DNA of 64,000 bases from Burkholderia sp. MS389. GTDB taxonomy: Bacteria; Pseudomonadota; Gammaproteobacteria; Burkholderiales; Burkholderiaceae. The position numbers and the translations under genes were made by a program. Below, piece after piece: positions 34,913-43,619 of this stretch. The notes beneath the pieces are model-generated. The model worked only from the letters and a program-made list of their open reading frames with translations, searched no databases and was not told where the DNA came from. Within the stretch, counting starts at the first letter, position 1. Each line of letters starts with the position of its first letter. The stretch lies in the NCBI RefSeq assembly GCF_016899425.1, contig NZ_CP045995.1, positions 2,232,001 to 2,296,000 of the forward strand, given 5' to 3'.

Positions 34913-35923
34913 TCAGCGCGTCAGCGTCACCACCAGATACCCCGCATACCCCGCGCCGTTCGCGAGCAACGCCCAGATCGCGAGCCCGCGCGTGCGTGCA
35001 TTGACGCGCAGCCAGGCCGCCGCCGCGAGCGTGACGATCACGCCGGTCAGCACTTCGGGGCGCGGCTCCCACGGCGTCAGCATGATGCCGATCGCCGGCA
35101 GCAGCGTGCCCTGGAACACCATCGCGCCGGTGATGTTGCCGAACGCGAGCGTGTCCTTCCCGCGGCGAATCCACAGCACGCTGTTGACCTTCTCCGGCAG
35201 TTCCGTCGCGATCGGCACGATGATCAGCGACAGCAGCAACGCCGACACGCCGAGCGCGTGCGACACGCCTTCCACACCGTGAATGAAGCCCTTCGCGCCG
35301 CCGACCAGCAGCGCGACGCCGATCAGCAGTTGCAGCAAGATCGTCGACAGGTTGGTCGGCAGGCCGACGCGCGACAGGAACATTGCGTGCGGCGCCTCGG
35401 TGCCGTGACCGGCGTCGACGAGCCCGGTCGACGCGCGGAACGTCAGCACGACGTACACCACGTAGAGGCCGACCAGCATCGCGGCGAGCAGCGCGCGCAC
35501 GGTCCAGTTGTGATGCGGGACGAACATCGCGACGGTCGCCAGCGAGAATGCGGCGAGGAAGGTGTTCATGTCGCGCACGAAGCCCGTGCGTTCGGGCGCG
35601 ATCGTGCCGCGCAGCCCGCGCGAGCGGATCACGGCGAGCGCCATCAGGAGCGTGGTGAGCGTCGCGAGCATCAGCGGCGCGCCGAGAATCGCGCCGACGC
35701 CGATCTCCTCGTTCACGGCCTGGTTCGACGTGCCGCCGGCCAGCGCGAGCAGCGGCACCATCGTTTCGGGCAACGCGGTGCCGACGGCCGCGAACAGCGA
35801 GCCGGTCACGCCTTCGGAAATCTTCAGGCGTTCGCCGAGATGTTCGAGCGCATTGGTGAAGACTTCGGCGGCGATGAGGATGACGATCAGCATGAACGCC
35901 AGTTCGACGAACATGAAGGTCAT
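34913..35923 (-). CDS. CaCA-superfamily sodium/calcium exchanger-type membrane protein
   Basis: 336 residues from ATG 35923, with GGAGGT upstream. About ten spans arranged as two inverted halves. The alpha-repeat motifs are VTGSLFAAVGTALPETMVPL (first half, GTALPE) and LIIVPIATELPEKVNSVLWI (second half, ATELPE). These acidic E-containing motifs mark cation/H+ or Na+/Ca2+ exchangers of the YrbG/CaCA group. Ion specificity is not readable; its location between copper and cobalt/nickel systems suggests a metal-cation role. Divergent from dmeR with ~350 bp between. Confidence 0.82.
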   Translation of the reverse strand: MTFMFVELAFMLIVILIAAEVFTNALEHLGERLKISEGVTGSLFAAVGTALPETMVPLLALAGGTSNQAVNEEIGVGAILGAPLMLATLTTLLMALAVIRSRGLRGTIAPERTGFVRDMNTFLAAFSLATVAMFVPHHNWTVRALLAAMLVGLYVVYVVLTFRASTGLVDAGHGTEAPHAMFLSRVGLPTNLSTILLQLLIGVALLVGGAKGFIHGVEGVSHALGVSALLLSLIIVPIATELPEKVNSVLWIRRGKDTLAFGNITGAMVFQGTLLPAIGIMLTPWEPRPEVLTGVIVTLAAAAWLRVNARTRGLAIWALLANGAGYAGYLVVTLTR

Positions 35924-36206
35924 GCGGCACCTCCGCGGGCAGCGGTGGCGTGAGGGAGACGAGCGGGAAGGAACATGGGGACTCCGTGGTCGGACGCTGA
36001 CGAACCATGACACATCCGCCGGCGTCCGACCAGGAACGACGCGATGTGCCGATGGTCTCGCCAAGCCGATCAGGCCGAACGCGCCACGGCCGCGGGCCGA
36101 GTGTGTTGACGCGCTCGCTTTCCGGTGACGGAAAGCAGGCTACTCCCCAAAGACGAAAACCAGTCTAGCCGAGCGGTTTTCGTTCGACAAGCCTTCGTCT
36201 CGAAAA

Positions 36207-36263
36207 ATATACCCCTCCGTCCTATAGGGGAAAGCGTCCGGAGATATACTCCCCTACCCTATA
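36207..36263. promoter_or_regulatory. Twin RcnR/CsoR-type operators upstream of dmeR
   Basis: Two related C-tract elements flanked by TATA-like sequence lie directly before dmeR. Site 1 (36207-36230) has ATATACCCCT, then AGGGG as an inverted CCCCT/AGGGG pair. Site 2 (36244-36263) is ATATACTCCCCTACCCTATA. DmeR/RcnR regulators bind G/C-tracts bordered by AT inverted repeats of this appearance. Site 2 would also include the -10 region of the promoter. Confidence 0.7.
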
Positions 36264-36275
36264 CAGGAGCCATCG

Positions 36276-36551
36276 ATGAGTCATACCGTTCGCGAGAAAC
36301 AGAAGCTGCTGAACCGCGTGCGCCGTATCAAGGGGCAGGTCGAAGCGATCGAGCGCGCGCTGGAGGAAGAGCGCGGCTGCAACGACGTGCTGCAACGGAT
36401 CACGAGCTGCCGCGGCGCGATGAACGGCTTGCTGGCCGTCGTGCTGGAAGACCACATCCGGTCGCATCTCGTCGATGCGGATACGCCCGACGCACACGAA
36501 GGCAGCGCGACCGAGCAGTTGATCGAGGTCGTGCACAGCTATTTCAAGTAA
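36276..36551 (+). CDS. dmeR: DmeR/RcnR-like metal-sensing repressor (CsoR/FrmR family)
   Basis: 91 residues, all-helical DUF156 family. MSHTVREKQKLLNRVRRIKG has His3 near the N terminus as in RcnR. Cys35 in ERGCNDVLQRI, followed by SCRGAMNGLLAVVLEDHIR, provides the family Cys/His metal site. ATG 36276 is preceded by AGGAG. It is followed after 16 bp by a CDF exporter, the known dmeRF arrangement. It represses until Co(II)/Ni(II) binds. Confidence 0.92.
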   Translation: MSHTVREKQKLLNRVRRIKGQVEAIERALEEERGCNDVLQRITSCRGAMNGLLAVVLEDHIRSHLVDADTPDAHEGSATEQLIEVVHSYFK

Positions 36552-36567
36552 GTCACCGGATCGAAAC

Positions 36568-37563
36568 ATGAACGAATTCAACGGCGCGGCGGCGGGCGGC
36601 GCGCACAGCCACGCGTTCCTGGGCGCCGCACATGCGCGCAACGAGCGGAAGACGTGGATGGTCATCGGCCTGTGCACGGCGATGATGATCGCCGAGATCG
36701 TCGGCGGCACGCTGTTCGGCTCGCTGGCGCTGGTCGCCGACGGGCTGCACATGTCGACGCACGCGGGCGCGATGCTGATCGCGGCGCTGGCCTATACCTA
36801 TGCGCGCCGGCACGCCGACGATCCGCGCTTCGTGTTCGGCACCGGGAAGCTCGGCGACCTGGCCGGCTTCACGAGCGCGATCGTGCTCGCGATGATCGCG
36901 TTGCTGATCGGCTATGAGGCGATCGCGCGCCTGCTGGCGCCGGTGCCGATCCAGTTCGGCGAAGCGATTCCGATTGCGGTGCTGGGGCTTGCGGTGAATC
37001 TCGCGAGCGTGTGGCTGCTGAGCGGCGATCATCATCACGCGCATGGGCACGGCCACCACGATGACCGTGATCATGACCACGACGACGCGCACCACGCGCA
37101 TCATGCTCACGGTTCGCACTCGGCCGCGCATCGCGACCACAACATCCAGTCGGCCTACGTTCACGTGATCGCCGATGCGGCCGTGTCGGTGCTGGCGATC
37201 GTCGGCCTGCTGCTCGCGCGCGCGTTCGGATGGGTCTGGATGGACCCGCTCGCGGGCATCGTCGGCGCGCTGGTGATCGCCAACTGGGCGTATGGGCTGA
37301 TGCGCGATACGGGCGGGATCCTGCTCGACGTCAACGTCGACCGCAGGCTGACGGACAACGTGCGCCGCGCGATCGAGGCGCTCGGCGACAAGGTCAACGA
37401 CCTCCATGTATGGCGCGTGGGCCCCGGGCACATGAGTGCGATCGTGTCGGTCGAATCGGGCGACGCCGCGCGCGACGCGCGTTTCTACCATGCGCTGCTC
37501 GCGCGCTTCGACGGCGTGTCGCACGTGACCGTCGAAGTGATGACGCGTGGGAAGGCTGCCTGA
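36568..37563 (+). CDS. dmeF: DmeF cation diffusion facilitator (Co/Ni exporter)
   Basis: 331 residues. Six spans. Metal-site motifs in span 2 (LVADGLHMSTHAGAMLIAAL) and span 5 (AYVHVIADAAVSVLAIVGLL) show HxxxH/D variants typical of DmeF. A long His-rich loop (about residues 151-195, HHHAHGHGHHDDRDHDHDDA) sits between spans 4 and 5. The N-terminal HSHAFLGAAHARNERKTW is also DmeF-typical. The C-terminal cytoplasmic domain includes NDLHVWRVGPGHMSAIV. It exports cobalt and nickel from the cytoplasm and is controlled by the adjacent DmeR. Confidence 0.92.
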   Translation: MNEFNGAAAGGAHSHAFLGAAHARNERKTWMVIGLCTAMMIAEIVGGTLFGSLALVADGLHMSTHAGAMLIAALAYTYARRHADDPRFVFGTGKLGDLAGFTSAIVLAMIALLIGYEAIARLLAPVPIQFGEAIPIAVLGLAVNLASVWLLSGDHHHAHGHGHHDDRDHDHDDAHHAHHAHGSHSAAHRDHNIQSAYVHVIADAAVSVLAIVGLLLARAFGWVWMDPLAGIVGALVIANWAYGLMRDTGGILLDVNVDRRLTDNVRRAIEALGDKVNDLHVWRVGPGHMSAIVSVESGDAARDARFYHALLARFDGVSHVTVEVMTRGKAA

Positions 37564-37565
37564 TC

Positions 37566-37844
37566 GTGGCCGTGAAATCGCCGTGTATCGGGCTGTGCGC
37601 GTTCGACGGCCGCACGGGCTTTTGTGTCGGCTGCTTGCGCACGCGCGACGAGGCGCGCGACTGGAAGAAGCTGACCGATCATCGCCGACACCAGATACTG
37701 AACGATCGTACGCGGCGGCAGGCGAAGCTGCGGCGCGACGCGGCGCGACGCGGCGCGATAGCAAGCGCGCACGCGTGCCTCGGTCTGCGATCAGGGTTGC
37801 GAGCATGCGGTAGCATCACAGGCATTCGGCATCACGATGCCTGA
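37566..37844 (+). CDS. DUF1289 family small Cys-rich protein
   Basis: 92 residues from GTG 37566, two bases after the dmeF stop. The DUF1289 signature is SPCIGLCAFDGRTGFCVGCL, with four Cys (C-x3-C-x8-C-x2-C), then RTRDEARDWKKLTDHRRHQI. The Arg-rich tail past residue 60 is longer than usual. Family proteins are thought to bind an Fe-S cluster or zinc; function unknown. The position inside the dmeRF operon suggests a link to metal stress. Confidence 0.85.
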   Translation: MAVKSPCIGLCAFDGRTGFCVGCLRTRDEARDWKKLTDHRRHQILNDRTRRQAKLRRDAARRGAIASAHACLGLRSGLRACGSITGIRHHDA

Positions 37845-37858
37845 ACCGGGAGCGATCC

Positions 37859-39067
37859 ATGCAGACCGACGCACCGACCGGCATTCTTCGGCAGATTCCG
37901 CGCAGCGTGTGGGTGCTCGGCTGCGTCAGCCTGCTGATGGACGTGTCGTCCGAAATCATCCACAGCCTGTTGCCGATGTTCCTGATGGCGGGCCTTGGCG
38001 CGAGCGCGACGACGATTGGCGTGATCGAAGGGATCGCCGAGGCGACGTCGCCGGTCGTCAAGGTGTTCTCCGGCACGCTGAGCGACTACCTGCGCAATCG
38101 CAAATGGCTCGCGGTCGCCGGCTACGCGCTCGGCGCGCTCAGCAAGCCGCTGTTCGCGATCGCGCCGACGATCGGCGTCGTGGTGACCGCGCGGATCGTC
38201 GACCGCATCGGCAAGGGGATTCGCGGCGCGCCGCGCGACGCGCTCGTCGCCGACGTCACGCCCGTTCACCTGCGCGGCGCCGCGTACGGGTTGCGCCAGT
38301 CGCTCGACACGGTGGGCGCGTTCCTTGGGCCGCTGCTGGCCGTCGTCATCATGCTGGTGTGGCGCGACGATTTCCGCCTCGCGTTCTGGCTGGCCGTGAT
38401 TCCCGGCGTGCTGGCCGTGGCGCTGCTCGCGTTCGGCATCGACGAGCCGGCGCGTGCGCCGGGCGAGAAGCGCGTGAACCCGATCCGCCGCGCGGTCGTC
38501 GCGCAACTCGGCGCCCGCTACTGGTGGGTCGTCGCCGTCGGCGGCGTGTTCGCGCTCGCGCGTTTCAGCGAAGCGTTCCTGGTGCTGCGCGCGATGGGCA
38601 GCGGCGTGCCCGTCGCGCTCGTGCCGCTCGTGATGGTCGCGATGAACGTCGTGTATGCATTGTCCGCTTACCCGTTCGGCAAGCTCGCCGATACGACGAG
38701 CCACACGAAACTGATGGTGATCGGGCTCGTGCTGCTGATTGCCGCCGACATCGTGCTGGCGCACGGCGCGCATTGGCCGGCCGTACTCGTCGGCGTCGCG
38801 CTGTGGGGACTCCATATGGGGATGACCCAAGGGCTGCTCGCGACGATGGTCGCGCAGGCCGCGCCGGCCGAATTGCGAGGCACGGCGTTCGGCGTGTTCA
38901 ACCTGATCAGCGGCATCGTGACGCTCGTATCGAGCGTCGTCGCGGGCATGCTGTGGGATCGGGCGGGCGCCGCGGCCACGTTCTACGCGGGGGCTATCTT
39001 CAGCGCGGCGACCATCGTGCTGCTCGTGTGCGTTCGTACGTCGTTCGCCGCCGCGCAGGAACGCTAG
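37859..39067 (+). CDS. MFS transporter of unknown substrate in the dmeRF operon
   Basis: 402 residues with 12 predicted spans and GGGAG before ATG 37859. Motifs include LLMDVSSEIIHSLLPMFLMA in span 1 and FSGTLSDYLRNRKWLAVAGY between spans 2 and 3. RIVDRIGKGIRGAPRDALVA follows, a motif recurring in a metal/organic-acid associated MFS subgroup. Fourteen bases separate it from the DUF1289 gene, so a four-gene dmeR-dmeF-DUF1289-MFS transcript is likely. The substrate is not deducible; efflux of a metal complex is a guess from context. Confidence 0.85.
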   Translation: MQTDAPTGILRQIPRSVWVLGCVSLLMDVSSEIIHSLLPMFLMAGLGASATTIGVIEGIAEATSPVVKVFSGTLSDYLRNRKWLAVAGYALGALSKPLFAIAPTIGVVVTARIVDRIGKGIRGAPRDALVADVTPVHLRGAAYGLRQSLDTVGAFLGPLLAVVIMLVWRDDFRLAFWLAVIPGVLAVALLAFGIDEPARAPGEKRVNPIRRAVVAQLGARYWWVVAVGGVFALARFSEAFLVLRAMGSGVPVALVPLVMVAMNVVYALSAYPFGKLADTTSHTKLMVIGLVLLIAADIVLAHGAHWPAVLVGVALWGLHMGMTQGLLATMVAQAAPAELRGTAFGVFNLISGIVTLVSSVVAGMLWDRAGAAATFYAGAIFSAATIVLLVCVRTSFAAAQER

Positions 39068-39090
39068 CGCCGAGCGCGGCGGCGCGTCGT

Positions 39091-40500
39091 CTAACTATCG
39101 GTGTCGCGCGGAAAGTAGAGCGCGAACGTCGTGCGCCCGTCGCGGCTCGCGACTTCCACCTTGCCGCGATGCAGCTCCATGATCGACTTCACGATCGCGA
39201 GCCCGAGCCCCGCGTTGCGCGCCGCGCCGTGCCGCGACGAATCGATCCGGTAGAAGCGCTCGAAGATCCGTTCGACCTGTTCGGGCGGAATCGCAACGCC
39301 GCGATTCGTGACTTCGACGACCGCGTAACCGCATTGGGTCGACACGGCCAGCTCGATCGTCGATGCGGCTTCCGCGTGTTCGAGCGCATTCGACGCGAGA
39401 TTGCTCACCGCGCGCCGGAACAGCGTCGCGTCCGCGACGACCGGCGCTTCGCCATGCACGTCGATGCGCACGCCGGCTTCGTCGGCCAGCGCCTGGAAAT
39501 ACGACGCGAGCCGGCGCAATTCGCTGCCCGCGTCGAGTTCGGCGGCCTTCAGGTGCTGCCGCGCGTTGTCGGTGCGGGCGAGAAACAGCATGTTCTCGAT
39601 CATCCGCTGCAGCCGTTCGCATTCCTCGATGTTCGATTCGATCAGCGCTTCGTATTCGTCGGCCGTGCGGGCACGCGACAGCGTGATCTGCGACGAGCTG
39701 ATCACGTTCGCAAGCGGCGTGCGCATGTCATGCGCGAGATCCGACGAGAACTGCGACAGCCGCACGAACGCGCGTTCGAGGCGGTCGAGCATCCGGTTCA
39801 CCGACGTGGCGAGCTCGCGCAATTCGACCGGGCCGCCGCGCGCGTCGAGGCGTGCGTTCAGGTTGTGCGCCTCGATGCGCGACGTCTGCCGGCCGAGGCT
39901 TTCGACCGGGCGCAGGCCGCGCGACGCGACCGCGTAGCCGAGCGCGCCGACCAGCAGCGCGCCGACGGCCGCCGCGAGCCAGATATCGACGCGATAGCTT
40001 TCGAGCAGCGATTGCCGATCGGTCGCCGTGCGTGCGAGTGCGACCTGGATCGTTTCGCCGGACGGCAGTGTCTCGCGTGCGGACACGCAGCGCGACGTGC
40101 CGATGCCGGGCGGCGCGCAGGTGAACGGGCCGTCGGCGCTGCCTGCCCGATGCGATGCGGCGATCACCGACGCGAGCGTGTTGCCGGCTTCGTCGGAATG
40201 CTCGACGAGCGGACGGTTTTGCGCATCGTAGATGCCGAGGTAGACGCCCGGATGCGACAGCAGCACGTCGTGGAACACGGCCGGGTCGGCGCGTAGCGCG
40301 GCCGTCGATCCGCTGGCGCGCGCGAGCTGCAGGAACTGGTTGAGCTTGCCGGAGATCTCGATGTCGTCGCGCCGCGTCAGCTCGGCGGACAGCGACCGGT
40401 ACAGATACGCGCCGGTCAGCGCGAACACGAGCGCCGCGACCGCGGCGAACGCGAGCGTCAGGCGTCGCAGCAGCGAATACGAAGCGGCGTGTGCGGTCAC
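39091..40500 (-). CDS. Heavy-metal sensor histidine kinase (CusS/IrlS-like)
   Basis: 469 residues. Span 1 lies at about 12-32 and span 2 at about 170-190, bounding a ~135-residue periplasmic sensor domain with two Cys ([18 protein letters not shown]). A HAMP segment follows, then the H-box [21 protein letters not shown]-box [14 protein letters not shown] boxes [20 protein letters not shown] and the terminal ATPase lobe. It matches the heavy-metal kinase subfamily. Its start overlaps the stop of the response-regulator gene (ATGA). Confidence 0.92.
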   Translation of the reverse strand: MTAHAASYSLLRRLTLAFAAVAALVFALTGAYLYRSLSAELTRRDDIEISGKLNQFLQLARASGSTAALRADPAVFHDVLLSHPGVYLGIYDAQNRPLVEHSDEAGNTLASVIAASHRAGSADGPFTCAPPGIGTSRCVSARETLPSGETIQVALARTATDRQSLLESYRVDIWLAAAVGALLVGALGYAVASRGLRPVESLGRQTSRIEAHNLNARLDARGGPVELRELATSVNRMLDRLERAFVRLSQFSSDLAHDMRTPLANVISSSQITLSRARTADEYEALIESNIEECERLQRMIENMLFLARTDNARQHLKAAELDAGSELRRLASYFQALADEAGVRIDVHGEAPVVADATLFRRAVSNLASNALEHAEAASTIELAVSTQCGYAVVEVTNRGVAIPPEQVERIFERFYRIDSSRHGAARNAGLGLAIVKSIMELHRGKVEVASRDGRTTFALYFPRDTDS

Positions 40501-41168
40501 GAACGATCCTCGAGCACGTAGCCCATCCCGCGGATCGTGTGGATCAGCTTCTTCTCGTACGCGTTGTCGATCTTCGCGCGCAGGCGCTTGATCGCCGCGT
40601 CGACGACGTTCGTGTCGCTGTCGAAATTCATGTCCCAGATCTGCGACGTGATGAAGGTGCGCGTCAGCACCTCGCCCTCGCGTTCCGCGAGCAGTTGCAG
40701 CAGCGCGAATTCCTGCGCGGTGAGGTCGATGCGGGTGTCGGCGCGCCGCACGCGGCGCTTGAGCAGATCGATTTCGAGATCGGCGACGTGCAGGATGTCG
40801 CGCACGTTGCGCGGCGCACGCCGCAGCAGCGAGCGGATGCGCGCGAGGAACTCGGCATACGCGAACGGCTTGAGCAGGTAATCATCGGCGCCGAGCTCGA
40901 GCCCGGCGACCTTGTCCTCGATCGCGTCGCGGGCCGTGAGCAGCAGCACGGGCGTCTGCTTCTGCGCGCGCAGCCGCTTGAGCACCTCGAAGCCGTCCAG
41001 TTCCGGCAGCATCACGTCGAGCACGACGAGATCGAAATCCTCGTGCAGCGCGAGGAACAGCCCGTCCTGGCCGTTTTCCGCGACATCGACCGTGTAGCTC
41101 GCCTCCATCAAGCCCTTCCGGAGGTAGGACGCCATCTTGGGTTCGTCTTCGACTATCAGTATCCGCAT
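40497..41168 (-). CDS. Heavy-metal response regulator (CusR/CopR/IrlR-like)
   Basis: 223 residues. The receiver domain covers 1-120 with phospho-acceptor D51 ([13 protein letters not shown]), T in LLLTARD and K in LLKPFAYAE. The OmpR-type winged helix follows, containing [20 protein letters not shown]. It is upstream of and coupled to the kinase gene. Divergent from the second copper operon, with the palindrome ATGACGGAATTGTCAT between them as probable binding site. Metal specificity is inferred as copper from that context. Confidence 0.93.
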   Translation of the reverse strand: MRILIVEDEPKMASYLRKGLMEASYTVDVAENGQDGLFLALHEDFDLVVLDVMLPELDGFEVLKRLRAQKQTPVLLLTARDAIEDKVAGLELGADDYLLKPFAYAEFLARIRSLLRRAPRNVRDILHVADLEIDLLKRRVRRADTRIDLTAQEFALLQLLAEREGEVLTRTFITSQIWDMNFDSDTNVVDAAIKRLRAKIDNAYEKKLIHTIRGMGYVLEDRS

Positions 41169-41253
41169 GGTGAGGCAGGCCGTCCGTGATTCCAGCCGGT
41201 CAGTGTAACGCCAGAGCGTACGGCGCCGCGCGTGCGCGAACGATGATCGGCGG

Positions 41254-41269
41254 ATGACGGAATTGTCAT
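41254..41269. promoter_or_regulatory. Copper-box-like palindrome between response regulator and copper operon
   Basis: ATGACGGAATTGTCAT has ATGAC/GTCAT arms around GGAATT. It resembles the CusR/PcoR/CopR copper box (TGACAA-N2-TTGTCA), with one half matching fully. It lies 85 bp before the regulator start and 131 bp before the operon's first ATG, suitable for both autoregulation and activation. Confidence 0.7.
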
Positions 41270-41400
41270 GAAAGGCCGGTCATGTTTCGGCCATGTCGTC
41301 GTCACCGCGGCGGCGATAAGCTGCGGCCGTCTTGTCCCCGGAGCGTGCCGTCGTGCGACGCGCCGGCCCTAACGATCATTGCCTGCCTGATTTCGCATCC

Positions 41401-41748
41401 ATGTCGTACTGGCGCACCTTCCTCGTCGTCGTGTTGCTGGCGCTGAGCCTGCCGATCCAGTCGTTCGCGGCTGTTTCGATGCCGTGCGCGGGCGCTGCCG
41501 TGCCGCATGAGGACCAAGCGCTGCACACGATGCCGACCGCGCAGGACGGCCATCACGATCACGCGCGGCATGCGTCGTCATGTGCCGCGTGCGTGTCCTG
41601 CTGCTTCGGCTCCGCAATGCCGGGCGCGCTCGAGGCGCCGGCCGCGGCGAGCGTCGGCGTCACGACCGTCGCGCCGCCGCGTTCGGCCGGGGACGTGTCG
41701 TTCCTGACCGGCGGCATCGACCGGCCGCCTCGCAGGATGCCCGTCTAG
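41401..41748 (+). CDS. Second copper-operon upstream ORF, DUF2946/CutF/CruR-like exported small protein
   Basis: 115 residues from ATG 41401. A signal peptide covers residues 1-23 (TFLVVVLLALSLPIQSFA). A His-rich stretch (DGHHDHARHASS) leads into C61-AAC-VSC-C-FGS, matching the DUF2946 Cys core. The end reads FLTGGIDRPPRRMPV. Shared with the product at 27947: C-x5-C-x-FGS and RPPR close to the stop. It is the first gene behind the copper-box palindrome. An 83-bp spacer with a hairpin precedes the next gene. Probably a copper-responsive nascent-chain regulator; a periplasmic copper binder is the alternative. Confidence 0.72.
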   Translation: MSYWRTFLVVVLLALSLPIQSFAAVSMPCAGAAVPHEDQALHTMPTAQDGHHDHARHASSCAACVSCCFGSAMPGALEAPAAASVGVTTVAPPRSAGDVSFLTGGIDRPPRRMPV

Positions 41749-41787
41749 TTCCTGTCCGCGGCCGACCCGCCGCGATCCGCTATTTGC

Positions 41788-41815
41788 TCCGGCCACCGCA
41801 TCACGCTGCGCCGGA
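41788..41815 (+). promoter_or_regulatory. Stem-loop in the spacer after the second upstream ORF
   Basis: TCCGGC (41788-41793) pairs perfectly with GCCGGA (41810-41815) around a 16-base loop, ending 16 bases before ATG 41832. The next gene has only a weak ribosome site (ACGAG). The arrangement parallels the leader before cusC, although here the stem does not directly cover the ribosome site. Confidence 0.4.
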
Positions 41816-41831
41816 CGACTTACGACGAGAC

Positions 41832-42119
41832 ATGTTCATGCGATTGATCATTGCGGCGCTGTGGGGCGCGGCGGCCCTCGTGCCGTCGCTCGCGCCCGCG
41901 CAAACCGCGTTTCCCGACCCGGCGGACGCCGCCGCGTCGGTGCCGGACGTCACCGTGACGTCCGCGTTCGATGGCTACCAGCGGTATGAGGACGACGCAG
42001 GCCCGGGCTGGAAGCAACTGAACCGGGAGGTGGTGGAGCGACCTGCGAAAGGGCGCACGAGCGGCGGCGCGGCCGGCAACGGCGCCGCCCATTCGACGCA
42101 CGGAGGGGCCACGCGATGA
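41832..42119 (+). CDS. Small periplasmic protein of the copper operon
   Basis: 95 residues. A signal peptide (MRLIIAALWGAAALVPSLAP, cut near PAQT) is followed by a short acidic domain with PDVTVTSAFDGYQRYEDDAG and a Gly/His-rich tail (NGAAHSTHGGATR). No family recognised. Its stop overlaps the start of the OMF lipoprotein gene (ATGA), so the two are coupled. A periplasmic metal-binding accessory role is inferred from context only. Confidence 0.65.
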   Translation: MFMRLIIAALWGAAALVPSLAPAQTAFPDPADAAASVPDVTVTSAFDGYQRYEDDAGPGWKQLNREVVERPAKGRTSGGAAGNGAAHSTHGGATR

Positions 42120-43618
42120 CGACGCTCGCGATATCGCCTCGGATCGGCGCGGCCGCGGTCGTGCTGACGCTCCTCGCGGGCTGCACGACGTTTTCGAAGG
42201 ACGGCGGGTTCGACGCCGTGTCGTCGGTCGCATCGGAACGCATCGGGAAGGACGCGGTAGTGGTGCGGACCGACGCCGACCGCGAAGCGGTCGACCGGCG
42301 GACACGGGAATTGCTGGCGAAACCGCTGTCGATGGGCGACGCGGTGCAGGTCGCGCTGCTGAACAACCGCGGGCTGCAGGCGTCGTACGCGGAACTCGGG
42401 CTGTCGGAGGCCGACCTCGTGCAGGCCGGCCGGCTGCCGAACCCGCGCTTCGCGTTCAGCCGCACGCGTGCCGGCGACGGCGAGCTGACGCTCGGCCGCA
42501 CGTTCTCGGCGAACGTGTTCGCGCTGCTGACGATGCCGCTCGCGACGAAGATCGAACGCCGCCGCTTCGAGCAGACCAAGCTCGAAACGGCCGACGCGAT
42601 GCTGAAGGTCGCGGCCGATGCGCGCCGCGCCTACGTGGAAGCGGTCGCCGCCGAGCAGGCCGCGAACTATGCGCAGCAGGTGCGCGACGCCGCGAGCGCG
42701 GCCGCCGAACTCGCGCTGCGCATGCGGCAGGCCGGCAACTTCAGCCGGCTCGACTACGCACGCGAGCAGGCGTTTCATGCCGATGCGGTCGCCCAGTACG
42801 CGAAGGCGCGCCAGCAGGCCGTCGCCGCCCGCGAGAAGCTCACGCGCGCGATGGGGCTGTGGGGCGAACGCACGCGATACGCGCTACCCGAACGCTTGCC
42901 GGATTTACCGAAGGCGCGCCCGGACCTGCCGGATCTCGAACGCTTCGCGATGAGCAACCGCCTCGACATCCAGGCGGCGAAGCTGCAGACGCAGGGCGTC
43001 GCGTCGTCGCTCGGCCTGAGCAAGGCCACGCGCTTCGTCAACGCGGTCGAACTCGGCTACGTGAATGACTACGAAACCGGCAAGGGCCACGAGCACGGCT
43101 ACGAGATCAGCGTCGAGATTCCGCTGTTCGACTGGGGCGGAGCGAAGGTCGCGCGCGCCGAGGCGATCTACATGCAGTCCGCGAACCGGCTCGCGAAAAC
43201 CGCCATCGATGCGCGCTCCGAAGTGCGCGAATCGTACGCGGCTTACGTCACCAGCTACGACGTCGCCACGCACTACCGCGACGAAGTCGTGCCGCTGCGC
43301 AAGACGATCTCCGACGAACTGCTGCTGCGCTACAACGGGATGCTCGCGAGCGTGTTCGAGCTGCTGACCGATGCGCGAGAACAGGTCGGCGCGGTCAACG
43401 GCTACATCGACGCGCTGAAGGACTACTGGCTCGCGGAAACCGATCTGCAGATGGCGGTCGGCGGCCGGTTGCCGTCGTCGGGTGCTACGCCGCGCGCGAC
43501 GAACTCCGCCGAATCAGCACCCGAATCCGCTTCGAAGGCCGACGCTGCGCCGCAGCCGGCTTCCCCTCCAGCGGCGCCGCCGGCGCCCGCCACGCAACCG
43601 CATCCGGAAGGTCATTGA
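42116..43618 (+). CDS. TolC-family outer-membrane efflux lipoprotein without an RND partner
   Basis: 500 residues. A lipobox LLAGC lies near residues 19-23, OEP-type helical repeats span 60-460 (ADAVAQYAKARQQAVAAREK, SVEIPLFDWGGAKVARAEAI), and an unusual Pro/Ala-rich C-terminal tail of ~45 residues ends HPEGH. It resembles CopB/CusC-type outer-membrane factors. No adaptor or pump gene follows; instead a multicopper oxidase gene begins two bases after the stop. It might work with the CusBA pump encoded 11 kb away or with another partner. Confidence 0.82.
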   Translation: MTTLAISPRIGAAAVVLTLLAGCTTFSKDGGFDAVSSVASERIGKDAVVVRTDADREAVDRRTRELLAKPLSMGDAVQVALLNNRGLQASYAELGLSEADLVQAGRLPNPRFAFSRTRAGDGELTLGRTFSANVFALLTMPLATKIERRRFEQTKLETADAMLKVAADARRAYVEAVAAEQAANYAQQVRDAASAAAELALRMRQAGNFSRLDYAREQAFHADAVAQYAKARQQAVAAREKLTRAMGLWGERTRYALPERLPDLPKARPDLPDLERFAMSNRLDIQAAKLQTQGVASSLGLSKATRFVNAVELGYVNDYETGKGHEHGYEISVEIPLFDWGGAKVARAEAIYMQSANRLAKTAIDARSEVRESYAAYVTSYDVATHYRDEVVPLRKTISDELLLRYNGMLASVFELLTDAREQVGAVNGYIDALKDYWLAETDLQMAVGGRLPSSGATPRATNSAESAPESASKADAAPQPASPPAAPPAPATQPHPEGH

Positions 43619-43619
43619 C

